From Lasiodiplodia sp. COLG20 (taxonomy: Eukaryota; Ascomycota; Dothideomycetes; Botryosphaeriales; Botryosphaeriaceae), in assembly GCA_009801085.1 (NCBI GenBank), contig VNWV01000007.1, positions 496,001 through 560,000 on the forward strand: 64,000 bases of DNA. Reading direction: 5' to 3'. Below are positions 33,462 to 44,050 of this stretch, piece after piece (position 1 is the first letter of the stretch; every line of letters begins with the position of its first letter). The notes beneath the pieces are model-generated. The model saw only the letters and a program-made list of their open reading frames with translations, ran no database searches and had not been told where the DNA came from. The position numbers and the translations under genes are program-made.

Positions 33462-33710
33462 TACCTGCGTAAGTCATGGATATTCGAGCGGGATATGTGT
33501 TGTATCCGGATTCGGATTGATTTTCTATGTATGGCCTTTGCCTAGACAGATGAAGCGCTCGAGCCTTCTGACTTTCCATGAGAGCCTGTTGTGCCCTTAC
33601 CAGGCGTTCGCCCTTTCCTTGCCCATGGCTTATCGCTCCCATGGTGAATAAAAGCTTGGGGCTTCCTATTCTAAGCTTGACCGCCACCTGACCACCACGC
33701 CAGTCCCCAC
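33462..33710 (+). pseudogene. Decayed third copy of the micro-membrane-gene promoter
   Basis: This stretch repeats, in plus orientation, the upstream region of the two genes at 33778 and 34451. Shared blocks are GTAAGTCATGGATATTCGAG, CGCCCTTTCCTTGC, CCATGGTGAATAAAAGCTT and a CTGACC-rich segment. Where the start codon should follow, no homologous reading frame is present. The copy now runs into the 3' end of the minus-strand gene. I read it as a promoter fragment left by a third duplication. Confidence 0.6.
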
Positions 33711-33777
33711 GTCGACGGGCAATCCCTTCGACGACGTTGGACTGGATGTCTTCGCGCATCCGCTACGATCAATCCAC

Positions 33778-33999
33778 TTAAGAGCATTTCCAGCTCATGC
33801 CTTCTTGTTCTGGTTCGTCATCAGGCCACGGTGATCTCCGATAGTGCGCTATGGTAAGAGCAACGATGCAGATGACGAGGCACAAAGCAGGAAATATGAA
33901 GGCGTGAGCTAGGACTGCTTCGTAGTGTAAGGTGCGGAATGGGTGGCCGAACATGTCCAGCGGCGGGTCGTCGTCTAGGTCTGGGATGTTCGACTCCAT
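33778..33999 (-). CDS. 73-residue single-pass membrane protein, mirror-pair member 1
   Basis: A single exon. The N-terminus is acidic (SNIPDLDDDPPLDMF). One hydrophobic segment lies at about residues 28-50 (LAHAFIFPALCLVICIVALT). The tail AHYRRSPWPDDEPEQEG begins with basic residues, consistent with an N-out/C-in anchor. The block IVxLTIxHYRRSxWPx(D/E)xEPExE is shared with the gene at 34451, which lies head to head, so the two are paralogs. The upstream region contains the same AATAAAAGC element and CCATGGTGAAT block as the partner. I recognise no family. Reality is supported by paralogy and by conserved promoter sequence, not by size. Confidence 0.65.
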   Translation of the reverse strand: MESNIPDLDDDPPLDMFGHPFRTLHYEAVLAHAFIFPALCLVICIVALTIAHYRRSPWPDDEPEQEGMSWKCS

Positions 34000-34450
34000 G
34001 ACTGTAGGAAGACTGTGAGATGTGGTGGTTCAAGGTCAGGAAGGTCAGGAATGAAGCCTGAAGCTTTTATTCACCATGGAGCAATGGACCATGGGCAAGG
34101 AAAGGGCGAACAAGCACGAACGATATGATCTCATGGTGATGGACAAGGAAGAACTGGGAAGGCACAATAGGCTCTCATGAATCCAACAAACGTCCCTCTC
34201 AAATATCCATAATTTACCTACATAAGTAGCTGAAGCTATCGTCCGGATGTAAATGTAGAATTATTAAATCAACATCTGCGTCCGGACGATAGCTTCAGAT
34301 ACCTACGTAAGTCATGGATATTCGAGCCTGTTGCGTCTTCCCATCGCCATGAGATCATGTCATGCCTATTTGCCCTTTCCTTGCTCGTCGCTCCATGGTG
34401 AATAAAAGCTTCCTTTCTGACCTGACCTTGAACCACGACATCGCACAGTC
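34000..34450. promoter_or_regulatory. Mirror-image promoter region between the two micro-membrane genes
   Basis: The two halves are an imperfect inverted repeat about a hairpin at 34217-34310. Reading outward, each half carries a TATCCAT/ATGGATA block, CCATGAGATCAT, GCCCTTTCCTTGC, CCATGGTGAATAAAAGCTT and a CCTTGAACCAC box before the start codon. The TATA-like AATAAAAG lies about 65 bp (minus gene) and 45 bp (plus gene) upstream of the ATG. Co-regulation is a reasonable inference. Confidence 0.65.
34217..34310. repeat. Type A palindromic hairpin at the axis of the mirror locus
   Basis: Arms contain GCTGAAGCTATCGTCCGGA and its near-complement TCCGGACGATAGCTTCAG around an AT-rich loop. It is the same family as the hairpins in the 4.6-kb element, but here it stands alone without type B ends. 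Confidence 0.8.
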
Positions 34451-34654
34451 ATGGCGACGACGCCATTGCCGCTGGGAGACCGCTACCCCTCTCAAGGGTC
34501 AACATTTCCAGTTCACGGCATCGTATTCATCGGTGTTGTAGTCTTCGTCTGCATCGTGTCTCTAACCATCGAGCATTATCGGAGATCGCAGTGGCCTGAA
34601 GAACCAGAACGAGAAGAAGGGGGTATTCCACTTGTCCACGTACGGTTCAACTAA
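34451..34654 (+). CDS. 67-residue single-pass membrane protein, mirror-pair member 2
   Basis: A single exon. A short polar N-terminus is followed by one hydrophobic segment at about residues 21-41 (VHGIVFIGVVVFVCIVSLTI). Then comes EHYRRSQWPEEPEREEGG, clearly homologous to the 33778-33999 product. The N-terminal ~20 residues differ completely between the two (acidic in member 1, not here), while the membrane segment and the tail are kept. This suggests that the tail and anchor are the constrained part. No homolog is known to me. Confidence 0.65.
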   Translation: MATTPLPLGDRYPSQGSTFPVHGIVFIGVVVFVCIVSLTIEHYRRSQWPEEPEREEGGIPLVHVRFN

Positions 34655-34808
34655 GCAGCTGCCGAACGCAGAAATCGCCAGGTACTTGCCTCACTCTTCT
34701 CGTTCACCCATCCTCAACCACTAAACAACCTACCTCATATCCTTTCCCGAGAGGCGCGCAACGCGCCTATCAATTTCTAACCTGACCAGGAGTCTGTTTA
34801 CCCTCTCC

Positions 34809-35468
34809 ATGACCCTCACGACATCTCCCCTCTCCGACCCCTCCCTGGCAGGTGACGGCGACAGCTGTCCATCCCTCAGCGACCGCTTCCGGGCCTTCCA
34901 TGAACTCCTTCCGCGCGTCCAGAACAACCAACAGAAAGAGAGTCACCACCATCGTCAACCAGCATCCTTCTCAGAACACTCCTTTCTAGACCTGCTCGCA
35001 GTCAGCTGTGCAGACCCGCGTTCCCCATCCGACTCGCTCTACGTCCACGCGAGCGGGCGCCGCAACCGTTTCACGCGCAGGAGTTCAAAACAGCACCTCC
35101 GCCACCGCTTCCTCTATCACTCGAAGACGAGCCATACACCCACCGTACTCCCCGCCCATCCAACCTCCACTGTCTCCGTCGACGGAGAAACACAAGCAGA
35201 ACCGGCGACGGCGGCTGTGACGTCCACAACGCCAACAAGGGCGGCCGACACTTCTTTTACTACTGCTGATCAAGGGCGGCGCCGACACCATCAAGGGCGG
35301 TTCTTCACCCGCGGCGAGCGCATCGGAGCGCGCCTGCGTGGACCCGACGGACTTTTGCACAAAGCCATCCTTGTGCCAGTACTGGTGCTCTTGGCCGTAC
35401 CGGCGGCGGTGCTGACATGCCCTATTTGCGTTTTCATCATAGTCAAGAACAGTTTTCAGGCCTCGTAA
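34809..35468 (+). CDS. Hypothetical 219-residue protein with C-terminal membrane anchor
   Basis: A single exon. The first ~170 residues are polar, Ser/Thr/Arg/His-rich and likely disordered. RGERIGARLRGPDGLLHKA then precedes one strongly hydrophobic segment (LVPVLVLLAVPAAVLTCPICVFIIV) close to the C-terminus. The topology resembles a tail-anchored protein. It lies 155 bp downstream of the mirror-pair member, in the same direction, but shares no sequence with it. No family recognised. A chance frame is possible, though the clean hydrophobic end argues for a gene. Confidence 0.5.
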   Translation: MTLTTSPLSDPSLAGDGDSCPSLSDRFRAFHELLPRVQNNQQKESHHHRQPASFSEHSFLDLLAVSCADPRSPSDSLYVHASGRRNRFTRRSSKQHLRHRFLYHSKTSHTPTVLPAHPTSTVSVDGETQAEPATAAVTSTTPTRAADTSFTTADQGRRRHHQGRFFTRGERIGARLRGPDGLLHKAILVPVLVLLAVPAAVLTCPICVFIIVKNSFQAS

Positions 35469-36295
35469 GTCCTTTCTTTTGAGCAATCTCTTTCACCAAC
35501 CAAAACAACCTCGACTGATCAAGAAAGCCAGAATTGAGACGCACACATACCACACAGCATGCCACGCACGAGGCCACAAGCCACACCCATCCTGGGTACC
35601 ACCGTCGTGTCGAGGTTGCGTGTTCAGTTCATAATCGGTCCACAAAGCATCACTAGCGACGGTACACCAAGAGCAGGCTGATACAAAAGGGAGGAGACAA
35701 AGAGAAAATCAGGAGCCTGGTGGTATATAGGAATTACAGAACCGCTTTGCTTGCAAAGACCGTTTTCTTCCCCGCCTCATGATGCTTGCTGCTATTGAAG
35801 AATCCCCTTTGCTACATGCCAACGACCACGACTACCAACAACTACCCCTTGGCGTGTGTGTGCCGAAAAGCGCTCTCGCTATGCTATGTAATCCCTTTCA
35901 AGCGGAAAAAAGTTCCAAACCATGACCATAACGGTGAACAAGAGAATCTTCGCTTCTCTCGATCTGAAATCCCGAAGAAATGTAGAAAAAGGCAAAGAAA
36001 AGGAAACAAAAACCAGTTAAAAAAGCACACGAATGAATTAGAGTACTAGTGATTTGAGAGCTGAAGAAGATCTCCCGACAAAGGAAAATTATCACCTTTC
36101 CAGACCAATAAGGAAAAAAAAGTTGTTGACGAGTACTCCGCTCTTCATACGAAGATGCGGGGGAGAGATATTAAGAGCAAGCATCCGTTCCATTCGGAAG
36201 AGCGAAAGGAAGAAACGATGCTACGAAGAAATGGTATGAGTTGAGAGGTCATTTCCCAAGCATAGACAATACGAAGAGAGATAACTTCGACTCGT
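35469..36295. other. AT-rich intergenic region
   Basis: About 830 bp of A-rich DNA between convergent genes. Frames here read as Lys/Asn-rich chance sequence. It probably contains the 3' UTR of the Ede1-like gene. Confidence 0.5.
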
Positions 36296-39200
36296 TTACT
36301 TGCTCGAGAGATACTCGACAGCCTAGATTGAAGACGGTATTAGTACGGTTATCCTTCCTCTTCACGTCAAACGTTCACAGCGTACCTTGTTAATGTCATA
36401 ATCATACTTCTCTAGCGCAGCTAGAGCTTCACCCCTCTGGTAGCCCATGCTAGTCAGGTTCTTCAGAATCGGATCATCATGCTCGGTGCCGGCGCTCAGG
36501 GCCCTGCCAAGCTGGGGCTTCTCGGCCTCGTCACCACTTGCCGGTTGCTCAGATCCCAAGGGCGCGCCCAGCATTTGGCTGCTGTCCGCCGTCTGCGGCG
36601 CCGTGTTGCCACCAGTCGAAGGCGCCGGCTGGCTATCAGACAGGCCGGAGAAGATGGCATCCCAATCGTGGCCAGAAGCGGCAGCACTCTGCGTCGCAGG
36701 CTTGGAAGAAGCGAAGCTCTGGGTGAGGTGTTCGAAATCCGAAAAGGAGTCTTCAGCATGGTTCTTGCTTGCATTGTTAGTCGGGGTAGCTTGGCTGGCC
36801 ATTGTGTTGCTCTTGCTGGCAGCTGGGCTGTCGAAAACCGGGTTGAACTCATCCAGACCGTCACGGTGGCTCGAGCCGAAGAGGTCATCGTCGTCGTGGG
36901 CGTTGGTGGCATCCTTGGCTTCCGCGAGATCGTCAAATCCAGCATCGAAATCATCTCCGAAGGATTGACTGCCGGGCGCCTGGTTCGCGGGCGAAGCTGC
37001 CTTGTCCGTGGATGGGTAGGATTGCGCAGAGTGGTAAGCATCTGAAGGCACTGTTGACGATGGTGTGTTAGCATTCGAGGTCGATCCAGGAGAAAAGGGG
37101 CCGGTGGCCGGAGCCTTTCCAGCAGCGCTGGACCCTCCAAAGAGGGTTTGACCAGGGGTGAGCACGGGCGAACTGAAGGTCTTCTCTGGGGATTGTGATC
37201 CGGACTGGGCCGTGGGATCCTGACGAGAAGGCAGCAGTCCGCCGAACTCTGGCGGGAAGGAGTCAGATCCCCTGGCACCGCTACGGCTGCCGGTGGTCTG
37301 CTCGTAGGTAGGGGGTGGTTTTTGGGCGTTAGGAGTGGGAAGGTTGCTATTATCGCGGGAGAAAGGATTACCTGAGTCTCCCGTACCTTCGGGACCGCTT
37401 GTAGTGGGAGCTGGGGCTGTGTCATCGCGCTTAGCCTGAGGCGAAGAAGGGGCAAAGTTATCATCGAAGCCATGTTCGCTGTTGCTGTCGCTCTCGTCAT
37501 CACCACCCAGATTCTCGATCGGAGGGAACTCTTGGTTAAACTTAGATGCCGAACCAACGGAGCCATTGAGAGACGACCCGGTGTTCTGTCTCTCCTGGAA
37601 TTGCTTTCCAGCACCGAATCCGGCAAAGGCGGCATCAAAGTCAGCTTTGGCGGCAGATCCCTGGCGCTGGGGCTGAGAGCCGAAGGGATCAGACCTCGGG
37701 AAGCTGAAGCTGCCCTTGCTGCGGTCACTCATGGCACTTTGGCCGGTAGTTTCAGGCTGCAGAGGCGTGCTCACTTCGGGGAAAGAACCGGGCATATCGA
37801 CAGAAGTTGACGGAGGGCCAAAGGATTGGAAGGTGTCCTTACGCTCCACACCACTTGCGGACCGCGCAGCATCACTGACGTGACTGGCGGCGGGCGAAGA
37901 AGTGAGGTTGCGGTTGAAGGGCGACGGGCCAAACTCGGATGCGGATGTGTCCTTCGCGGGCTCAGCAGCAGATGCCGAAGGAGAGCCAGGAGCGTTCGTC
38001 GGAGTCTCGTTGCCATGGGCACCGAACCTGCTGGTCGGCGGAGCCGCCTTGACCGAGGAGCTGAAAGAGCCCTGGCGGGCCGCCCCTTCACGAATGGGCA
38101 GGATGCTAGAGGAGAATTGGCGGGACTCCGGGGGCGCCGGGGGCTCGCCGACACGCGGCGACTCATGGTATTGCGAAAGAGGGGGCGAAGTGGACGGCGT
38201 AGGAACGCCTGGCTCGGAAGACTGTACCGACTGCCCAGAGGGTGCAGAGAAGCCAGGAGCGGCCGACTCATTCTTGAACGAGGTGTTAGGCGCGCCGGAC
38301 TGACCAGAGGAGATTGACGGGCCAAAAAAGTTATCAAAGTTGGCCTGGCTAGCCTCTCGGGAGAACCCGGAAGGGGACATAGTGTTTTCAGCGGGCTGAG
38401 GTGACCTTCTGAAGAAAGGGTTAGTGCTATGGCTAGCATTCGAGGGCGCAGGGCTTGCAGCGACCGTGGGCCCGGGAGTTGCTTCCGGACTGCGGTTGTA
38501 GCTTTCCTGAGCAGCCTTTGTCAGTTCACTCATTTCATTTTTGAGTTTGTCACGCTCGCCCTCGTTGGTGGCAAGCTGCTTCTTGTTGATGGCAACCATG
38601 CCCTTCTGCTGACGCGCTTCTGAGCGCATCTTGTCAAGTTGGGGTCGGAGCTGCGCGACTTCAGCGTTGGTCTGGCGGATGCGTTCCTTCAAATTTGCGT
38701 TCTCGCGCTGATCGGCTTCGAGAGCACTGGCAACTTGCTGGTGCTGGCTCGAGAGATCCTGGTAGGACCCTTCAAGCATGGCCATCTCTTGCTGAAGCTT
38801 CCTTGTCTCCTGGCGAGACGCGTTCAGCCTCTCCTCCAGCTGCTTGACAATCTGGACTTCAGCCTCATATTGCGCCCTGAACTGAGATAGACGCATTTCC
38901 AGGTCACGCTTCTGGGCGCTCGTGGTGTTGAGCTCCGCTTCGGTCGAGGCTTTTCTGTTATGCGTCTCCTGCATTTGGGTTCGCAGAGTGTTGATCTGGT
39001 TCGACATGTTCCCGAGCTCAGCGCTCTCGTCCGTAAGCTTCTTACTCTGCTCCTGATCATTGTCGCCAAGGAGATCATCCATCGCTGAGGGCTGCGGCGG
39101 TGCTGGGCTGCGAGGCTGTGAACCAGAGCCACCGGTTCCCTGAGCAGTCAAGGTCTGGCCGAAGGAAGAAGAGGGCATAAACGGCTTGAATATGCTTGTG

Positions 39201-40894
39201 GGGTTCTGCGGGGTTGGCTGGAAGGTACCGCGCGATGGGGATGCGGGAGAAGCCGCTCCATTGCCGAACGGATCCTTGTTAGCGGCGAAGTTTGTGGCAG
39301 AGCCGCCAGTAGACTGCGGCTGCACAGGCGGGGAAGCAGTGAAGGCATCGAGGCCAAACAGGTCCTCCGAGGCCGATTTGGGGGCGGGAACAGCAGGGAC
39401 AGCGGGAGCAGGAAAGGAAGCGGTGGTGCCGAAAGTAGCAGGAGGCTGAGATTGGGCCGGAGGCCTGGCGGCACTGCTCCGCATGCTAGGAGGAATCAGG
39501 GCAGGCGGCAGAGAAGGTGGCAGAAATTGGACACCGGGCTTGGGCCGCTGTTGACGGATCAAGTACATAGCAACTGCGAACTCATCCCGGTTGAGTTGGC
39601 CCTCGGAATTTATGTCAGCCAGATCCCAGATTGCTGCCAAAACCTCCTCAGGCAGTCCAGAATCGCTAAAGAAGACAACAGCTTGCTCGCCAGTAATGAA
39701 ACCACGGCCCTGAGTATCCACTTTGCTGAACAGGTTGTCATAAGATGCCTTCTCCTGGGGCGTGATGAGCCAGTCGTTTCCAGTAGGCTGGGCGGACTGC
39801 GGAGGGGTTGCAAATGGCGGCCTTCCGCTCATAGGGCTCTGTCCACGGCCGGTATTCTGGCCGCTGAACTGGCGGGGGATGGGGCCTTGAGCAGATCCGG
39901 GAGGGCGCATAGCAGGCCCGCGCCTGGATGCGGCCTCGTAAAGACCTGCAGGAAGCGAGGAAGGAAGGCCCTTCATAGCGCCGCTGCTCAGGGACTGTAT
40001 TAAATGCATGGCAATGATGAACTCCGTAACTCCCAGAGCACCACGCTGCTCTGTATCCGCAAGCGCCCAGACGCGACCAAGGGTCTCGTTTGGTAACCTC
40101 GCCTTCTCGAAGATGTTCTTGGCCGTTTCCCCTGTTACCAGTCAGCATCTCTCCTTGCAAAAGCCTCATTGTGATGTACCTGGAAGAACTCCGTTCACTG
40201 CGCCTGACTTCTCAAAGAGTGCAGCGTACTGTGCGGCGCGCTCGGGTGCCAACGGCGGCACGCGGATGGGACCGCTCATCTGGGGCTGGATGGGACCGGG
40301 GGCAGCAGGGCCGGAGGGAGGCGAGTTGTCGAACTTGGGCAACGGGCCGGCTGTTTTCGCGTCAGTTTGCGCCTGCGGGTGGGCGGGAAGCACTCACGTT
40401 GGAAAGCCAGCTCAGGAGTAGGGGCCTTGCCGGCCTGGAAGTGCCCGATGAGACGGAGCACTTGACAGAAGCCAGACGAGGTCAACAGGCCCCGGTTTTC
40501 TGTGTCCGCAATTTGCCATATCTGTGTGGCGCGACATAGCCTCGGTCAGCGGTCATCTGCTCTCGATTGCGGCTTGCTTATATGGTGTGGCGCATTGCGG
40601 TAGGCGACGGCAGGACGCACCTCTCCCAGAACTTGCGGCGGCAGTTTCGTGCGCTCGAAGAACTTTACAGCAACCTCGCCGGTCACGACACCCATCTGCT
40701 CGGTGTCGGCCTGGCGAAAGAGCTCGCCGAACACGCGCTTCTCCTCGGGCGTGAGGTTGAGCGGGGTGTCTGCGTGGGCGGCGCCAACGGTCAGCGGGAG
40801 GCTCCAGGCAACGATTGGGACGGGAGCGGCTAGCGGCGTGCGGGAGCCAGGCGGGAGACTCACTCAGCTCCATGCTTTGCGATGGATCCGTCAT
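36296..40894 (-). CDS. EDE1: Ede1/Eps15-like endocytic scaffold: three EH domains, coiled coil, UBA
   Basis: Exons (minus strand) 40894-40864, 40769-40621, 40521-40398, 40350-40180, 40131-36386 and 36322-36296 encode 1415 residues. EH1 (~11-85) has LTPEEKRVFGELFRQAD. EH2 (~130-205) has LADTEQRGALGVTEFIIAMHLI. EH3 (~297-375) has LADINSEGQLNRDEFAVAMYLI. A coiled coil spans ~510-700. The long Ser/Pro-rich tail contains NPF motifs (STNPFFRR, SGNPFSRD). The C-terminal UBA (LTSMGYQRGEALAALEKYDYDINK) is completed only by a 27-nt last exon giving AVEYLSSK; the intron has a TACTAAT branch site. Without it the frame ends with unrelated VRCERLT. In yeast Ede1 arrives early at clathrin-coated pits and binds NPF proteins and ubiquitin. 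Confidence 0.93.
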
Positions 40895-41909
40895 GGTGTT
40901 CCGCTAGGCTGCCAAGTGCAGCATGCGATGGGTGGCTGGGGTAGGTCGGGCGGAGCGGCGGGCGTCAGGGTCAGGGTGACGGCTCGTCCGGCGCGGGTGT
41001 AGGGGCGGGCGTTGGAGTCTGAGGCGCGGCGCAAGCTGGGATGGAGCAGCGGGCCGCGGCGACAGCTTGGGGCGTGGGATGGAACAGCAGCGAAGATGCT
41101 GTGGTGAGTGGTGAGCAAGGTCCCAAGCTCGGGAGAGTGCTTGAGGTGTCCCGGCTGCTGGCGCTCGCCATGCACCGCGCACGGGCAGGAGCGTGACTTT
41201 CCTGGCAACAAATCGTTGGCCGGACGCTGCAGCTGAGCGGAGCTGCGTCAACTCGACCCTCCAATGGCCCGCTCCGCCAATGCAGCCCGCCCCCATGCGT
41301 CACAGTCTAGCCAGCCCGTGGCGACAGCAAGCTCGTGGAGCTGTTAACGCTGTCCGTCGCATGTGCACTGCCGTGTCACCACGCCCGCAGCCCGACGTCG
41401 GCGCCGCGAGCAGCCGCATTGTTGGCCGTGTCTGTCCGCCGGTTTTCCTGAAGGTCACTGCCGGCATTCCGCGAACTGCTGGCTGTCAGTTCCAGGCGGC
41501 CCGCGGGTTGGACGGTTGGATGGCCGGGGTTGGCGCGTCGCTTCCACCAACGACGTGCTCTGCTGCCAGGGAAGCACGTCAAGACCTTGCCCGTCGGTCC
41601 GGTTCTGTATATGCAGCGCATTGAAGATAGGCCAATGGGATTGGCATCCGCGCGTCTGCAGTCGACCCTATCAGTGCATGTGGTTGACGAGCCGTGCGGG
41701 CGGATGTGGCCGCGGCGAATTTCCCCACAAGTGGATGTGCCCAGGCCCGGCCGCTGCCGAGTGTGCCATGAGGAGTGGTATTAATATAGTAGGATGAATG
41801 GAGTTTTGTAGTGTACAAGCCTGCTTTACAGCGCAGCCGCTCCAGGCTGCAGGATGTTGTCCCAAACGCCAGAGACCGTGTTTTCCGCTATCCACATGCA
41901 ATCATATCG
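40895..41909. other. Intergenic region upstream of the Ede1-like gene (1.0 kb)
   Basis: GC-rich DNA with many overlapping chance frames on both strands. No supported gene or repeat. Confidence 0.5.
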
Positions 41910-42836
41910 TCAGTGCCGGGCGTGGGCCGACCTTTTGTACGAGTCCTCGTTCTTGCAGAATCCCAATGCCAGCCCAGCAGGCTGCTTCGCCCCCCATGCC
42001 TTGCCCAGCAACCAATCTGTGACGCTTATGACGCGCGTCATTTTATCCCAGTTACCGCCTTCTTCGACGTTTTCTATCGTGTGCGTGAGGATGCGGCCCT
42101 CCTCATCGAACTCGAATATGAACAAGCCAACAAACTCCTCGTCGTCCCTCGCATCGCCGCCCAGAAATTCTGTGATCTTGTCAACCTGTTCACTGCCGGA
42201 GATTCCGCGGTAAAACGCGCCAACGCCTTTGCCCTGTGTTTTCCCACACGTCCTCCATTTTACGATCAACTTCTCGTGCGCCTTGCCGGATGTGCTGCCG
42301 CAGCCGTTGCGCATCATGCGCTCCGACAGTATCTCGAGCCTGACGTTTCCTACCACCGGAACACGTCCCCACGCCACGGGTGCCGTCCATAGTGCTGCCG
42401 TGTATGCGATCCGCCCGCTGACGGTGGGCAGATGGGGGTGTGTGGAGGGAAACAAATGGAGGGTAATTTGCGGCGACAGGATTTCCTGTGGCAGTGGAGA
42501 TGCTAGGAGGGTTGGCAGACGCTCGTGAAGGACTCGGATTGCTACGTGGCTGCGTCAGTGGGCGTGGTTTCGTGTTTGGCTTGCACAGCACTTACTCTTC
42601 CCAAGCTTCAAGGTCCGCTCATCAGGAGGCTTTCCATCTTCGCCCTTGTGTTCGGGCGGCAGTGGGCTGGGGGTCGATGCGCTGAACCATTCTGCTGCCT
42701 CGGGCTGTTGTACTTTCGCGAACCTGCGGACGCCGTAACGGACAGCCGGGACGGCAGCGGGTGGCGTTCGTGAAGGGAGCCTGTATGCGCGCGCAAGCCT
42801 TGAAGGCGGAGTGCACCGCATTGGGCTGGCGGTCAT
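41910..42836 (-). CDS. DUF2358-like protein (C6orf136 family), probably mitochondrial
   Basis: Exons (minus strand) 42836-42596 and 42541-41910 encode 290 residues. The 54-nt intron joins TLKLGK to TIRVLHERLPTLL. The N-terminus (SPMRCTPPSRLARAYRLPSR, Arg-rich and nearly free of acidic residues) suggests mitochondrial import. The folded part holds LPQEILSPQITLHLFPSTHP, SGRIAYTAALWTAPVAWG and GLFIFEFDEEGRILTHTIE. This pattern resembles the DUF2358/C6orf136 group, an NTF2-like fold in my reading. Biochemical role is unknown. The strand is well determined because only minus gives a spliced, conserved-looking frame. Confidence 0.75.
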
Positions 42837-43403
42837 CTGTAGGTGTGCAAAGTCATAGATGGTTGGCGCAAGTGGAGTGACGGGTGGTAGCGCGGGTGGA
42901 CGTAGCGAAGGAAACGGAATCCATGGGTAGGTTATCGATAAGAATGGACAATGATGCAACGCTCATTCGCCAGAATTCCATCCATCACCGAAATCGCTCC
43001 CGACGCCGGTCACCGTCACCCGACCGTAGCCGCTCGGCCGGTGACACAGGTGTTCTCGTGAATCCACTCCTCGCTCAACTACAGAGGGGTGCTGCAACCG
43101 ATGGCTAGCGCGAAGAATAGCGTAAGTATGCCTCAGTCCCGTTTTTTTTTTTTTTCACAACGCAAAAGAACGTGAATGGATAGTTGAAACTACCGTCTAG
43201 ATGTGAATGTAAAATTATTAATTCTACATTTGCATCTAAATGACAGCTTCAATTACCCATAGTATGAGCGAAAAATTAATTCGCGCCAGCCGCCTGCTGC
43301 AATGGATAGTGAAATCAATTTGGATCGTCGTTCCCATAACTCATTCCCATTGGGTATCAAACTAAAAATAAACTCCCGGTGAACGCCAAGTCAGAGAAGC
43401 ATG
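42837..43403. other. Intergenic region with a MITE
   Basis: Between two minus-strand genes. It holds the 5' region of the DUF2358-like gene and a decayed type B element (43080-43303); nothing else is seen. Confidence 0.55.
43080..43303. mobile_element. Decayed type B MITE with an internal type A hairpin
   Basis: The left end (CAGAGGGGTGCTGCAACCGA, then TGGCTAGCGCGAAGAATAGC) matches the copy at 50342. The right end (CGCGCCAGCCGCC) is degenerate. A type A palindrome lies near 43175-43262 with many C-to-T and G-to-A changes relative to other copies (for example TGGATAG for TGGGTAG), as repeat-induced point mutation would produce. Confidence 0.6.
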
Positions 43404-44050
43404 CTACTTCTCGTTGCGCCTCTCGTCCAAGCAGATGCACATGGCTGCAATGACGGTCATGTCGACGTTGGGTGCAACCGTTACGACGTACGTCTGCTGG
43501 CCGCCGAAGATCTCGCGGGCGTTGAAGAACTTGCGGTCGATGGTAGCAACAAGCTGGCCGGTGGCCTCGTCGGTGATGTCGGCATACGTGTCGAAGAAGT
43601 TGCCTTTCATGAAGAGCCGCTCCTGCTTGCCGTTGGTGGATGTGAAGCTGCACACAGCCTTGGAAGAGCCGACTGCCAACGTCAATACCAGTGTCGCCCC
43701 AAGCGCACGGGATACTCACAGCTCCATTTGCTTTGCACGTCGAGGATTCTCTTTCCAGACGGATCTTGGGCGTAGTACGAAGAGGGAAATGAAAAATGTT
43801 CTTTACGAATGGTGAAGAGCACGTTGCCTTGCATGTCCATCACATGCTTGCGACCGCTGAGAGAGAAGTACTCGCCCTTGACCTGGACAATTGCACGACC
43901 ATCGACCGTCTTGACGCTGAACGAGTCGCCGGAAAGCGACAGGACCTTTTCTTTGAGCACGAGCGGTTCGGCCTGGCGTGCAAAGAAGCTGGGGAAGAGC
44001 CCGAGCGGGGTGGGGTAGGGTGGAAGTTGGAGGTGTTGCTGAGACGACAT
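43404..44050 (-). CDS. LURP-one-related (LOR, tubby-like fold) protein
   Basis: Exons (minus strand) 44050-43720 and 43672-43404 encode 199 residues; the 47-nt intron is phase 1. After a short Pro-rich start, the sequence is a run of strands in the LOR pattern: LVLKEKVLSLSGDSFSVKT, IVQVKGEYFSLSGRKHVMD, GNVLFTIRKEHFSF. These continue with ERLFMKGNFFDTYADI and TGQLVATIDRKFFNAREI. The end is an amphipathic helix (MTVIAAMCICLDERR) like the central helix of tubby C-terminal folds. No membrane or secretion signal. The biochemical role of fungal LOR proteins is unknown. Confidence 0.85.

Noticed and set aside
33457..33759. 100-codon minus-strand frame
   Set aside because: It covers the decayed promoter copy on the opposite strand and has no relation to the micro-membrane proteins.
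41193..42392. Several plus-strand frames of 70-190 codons
   Set aside because: They overlap the convincingly spliced DUF2358-like gene on the minus strand or GC-rich intergenic DNA.
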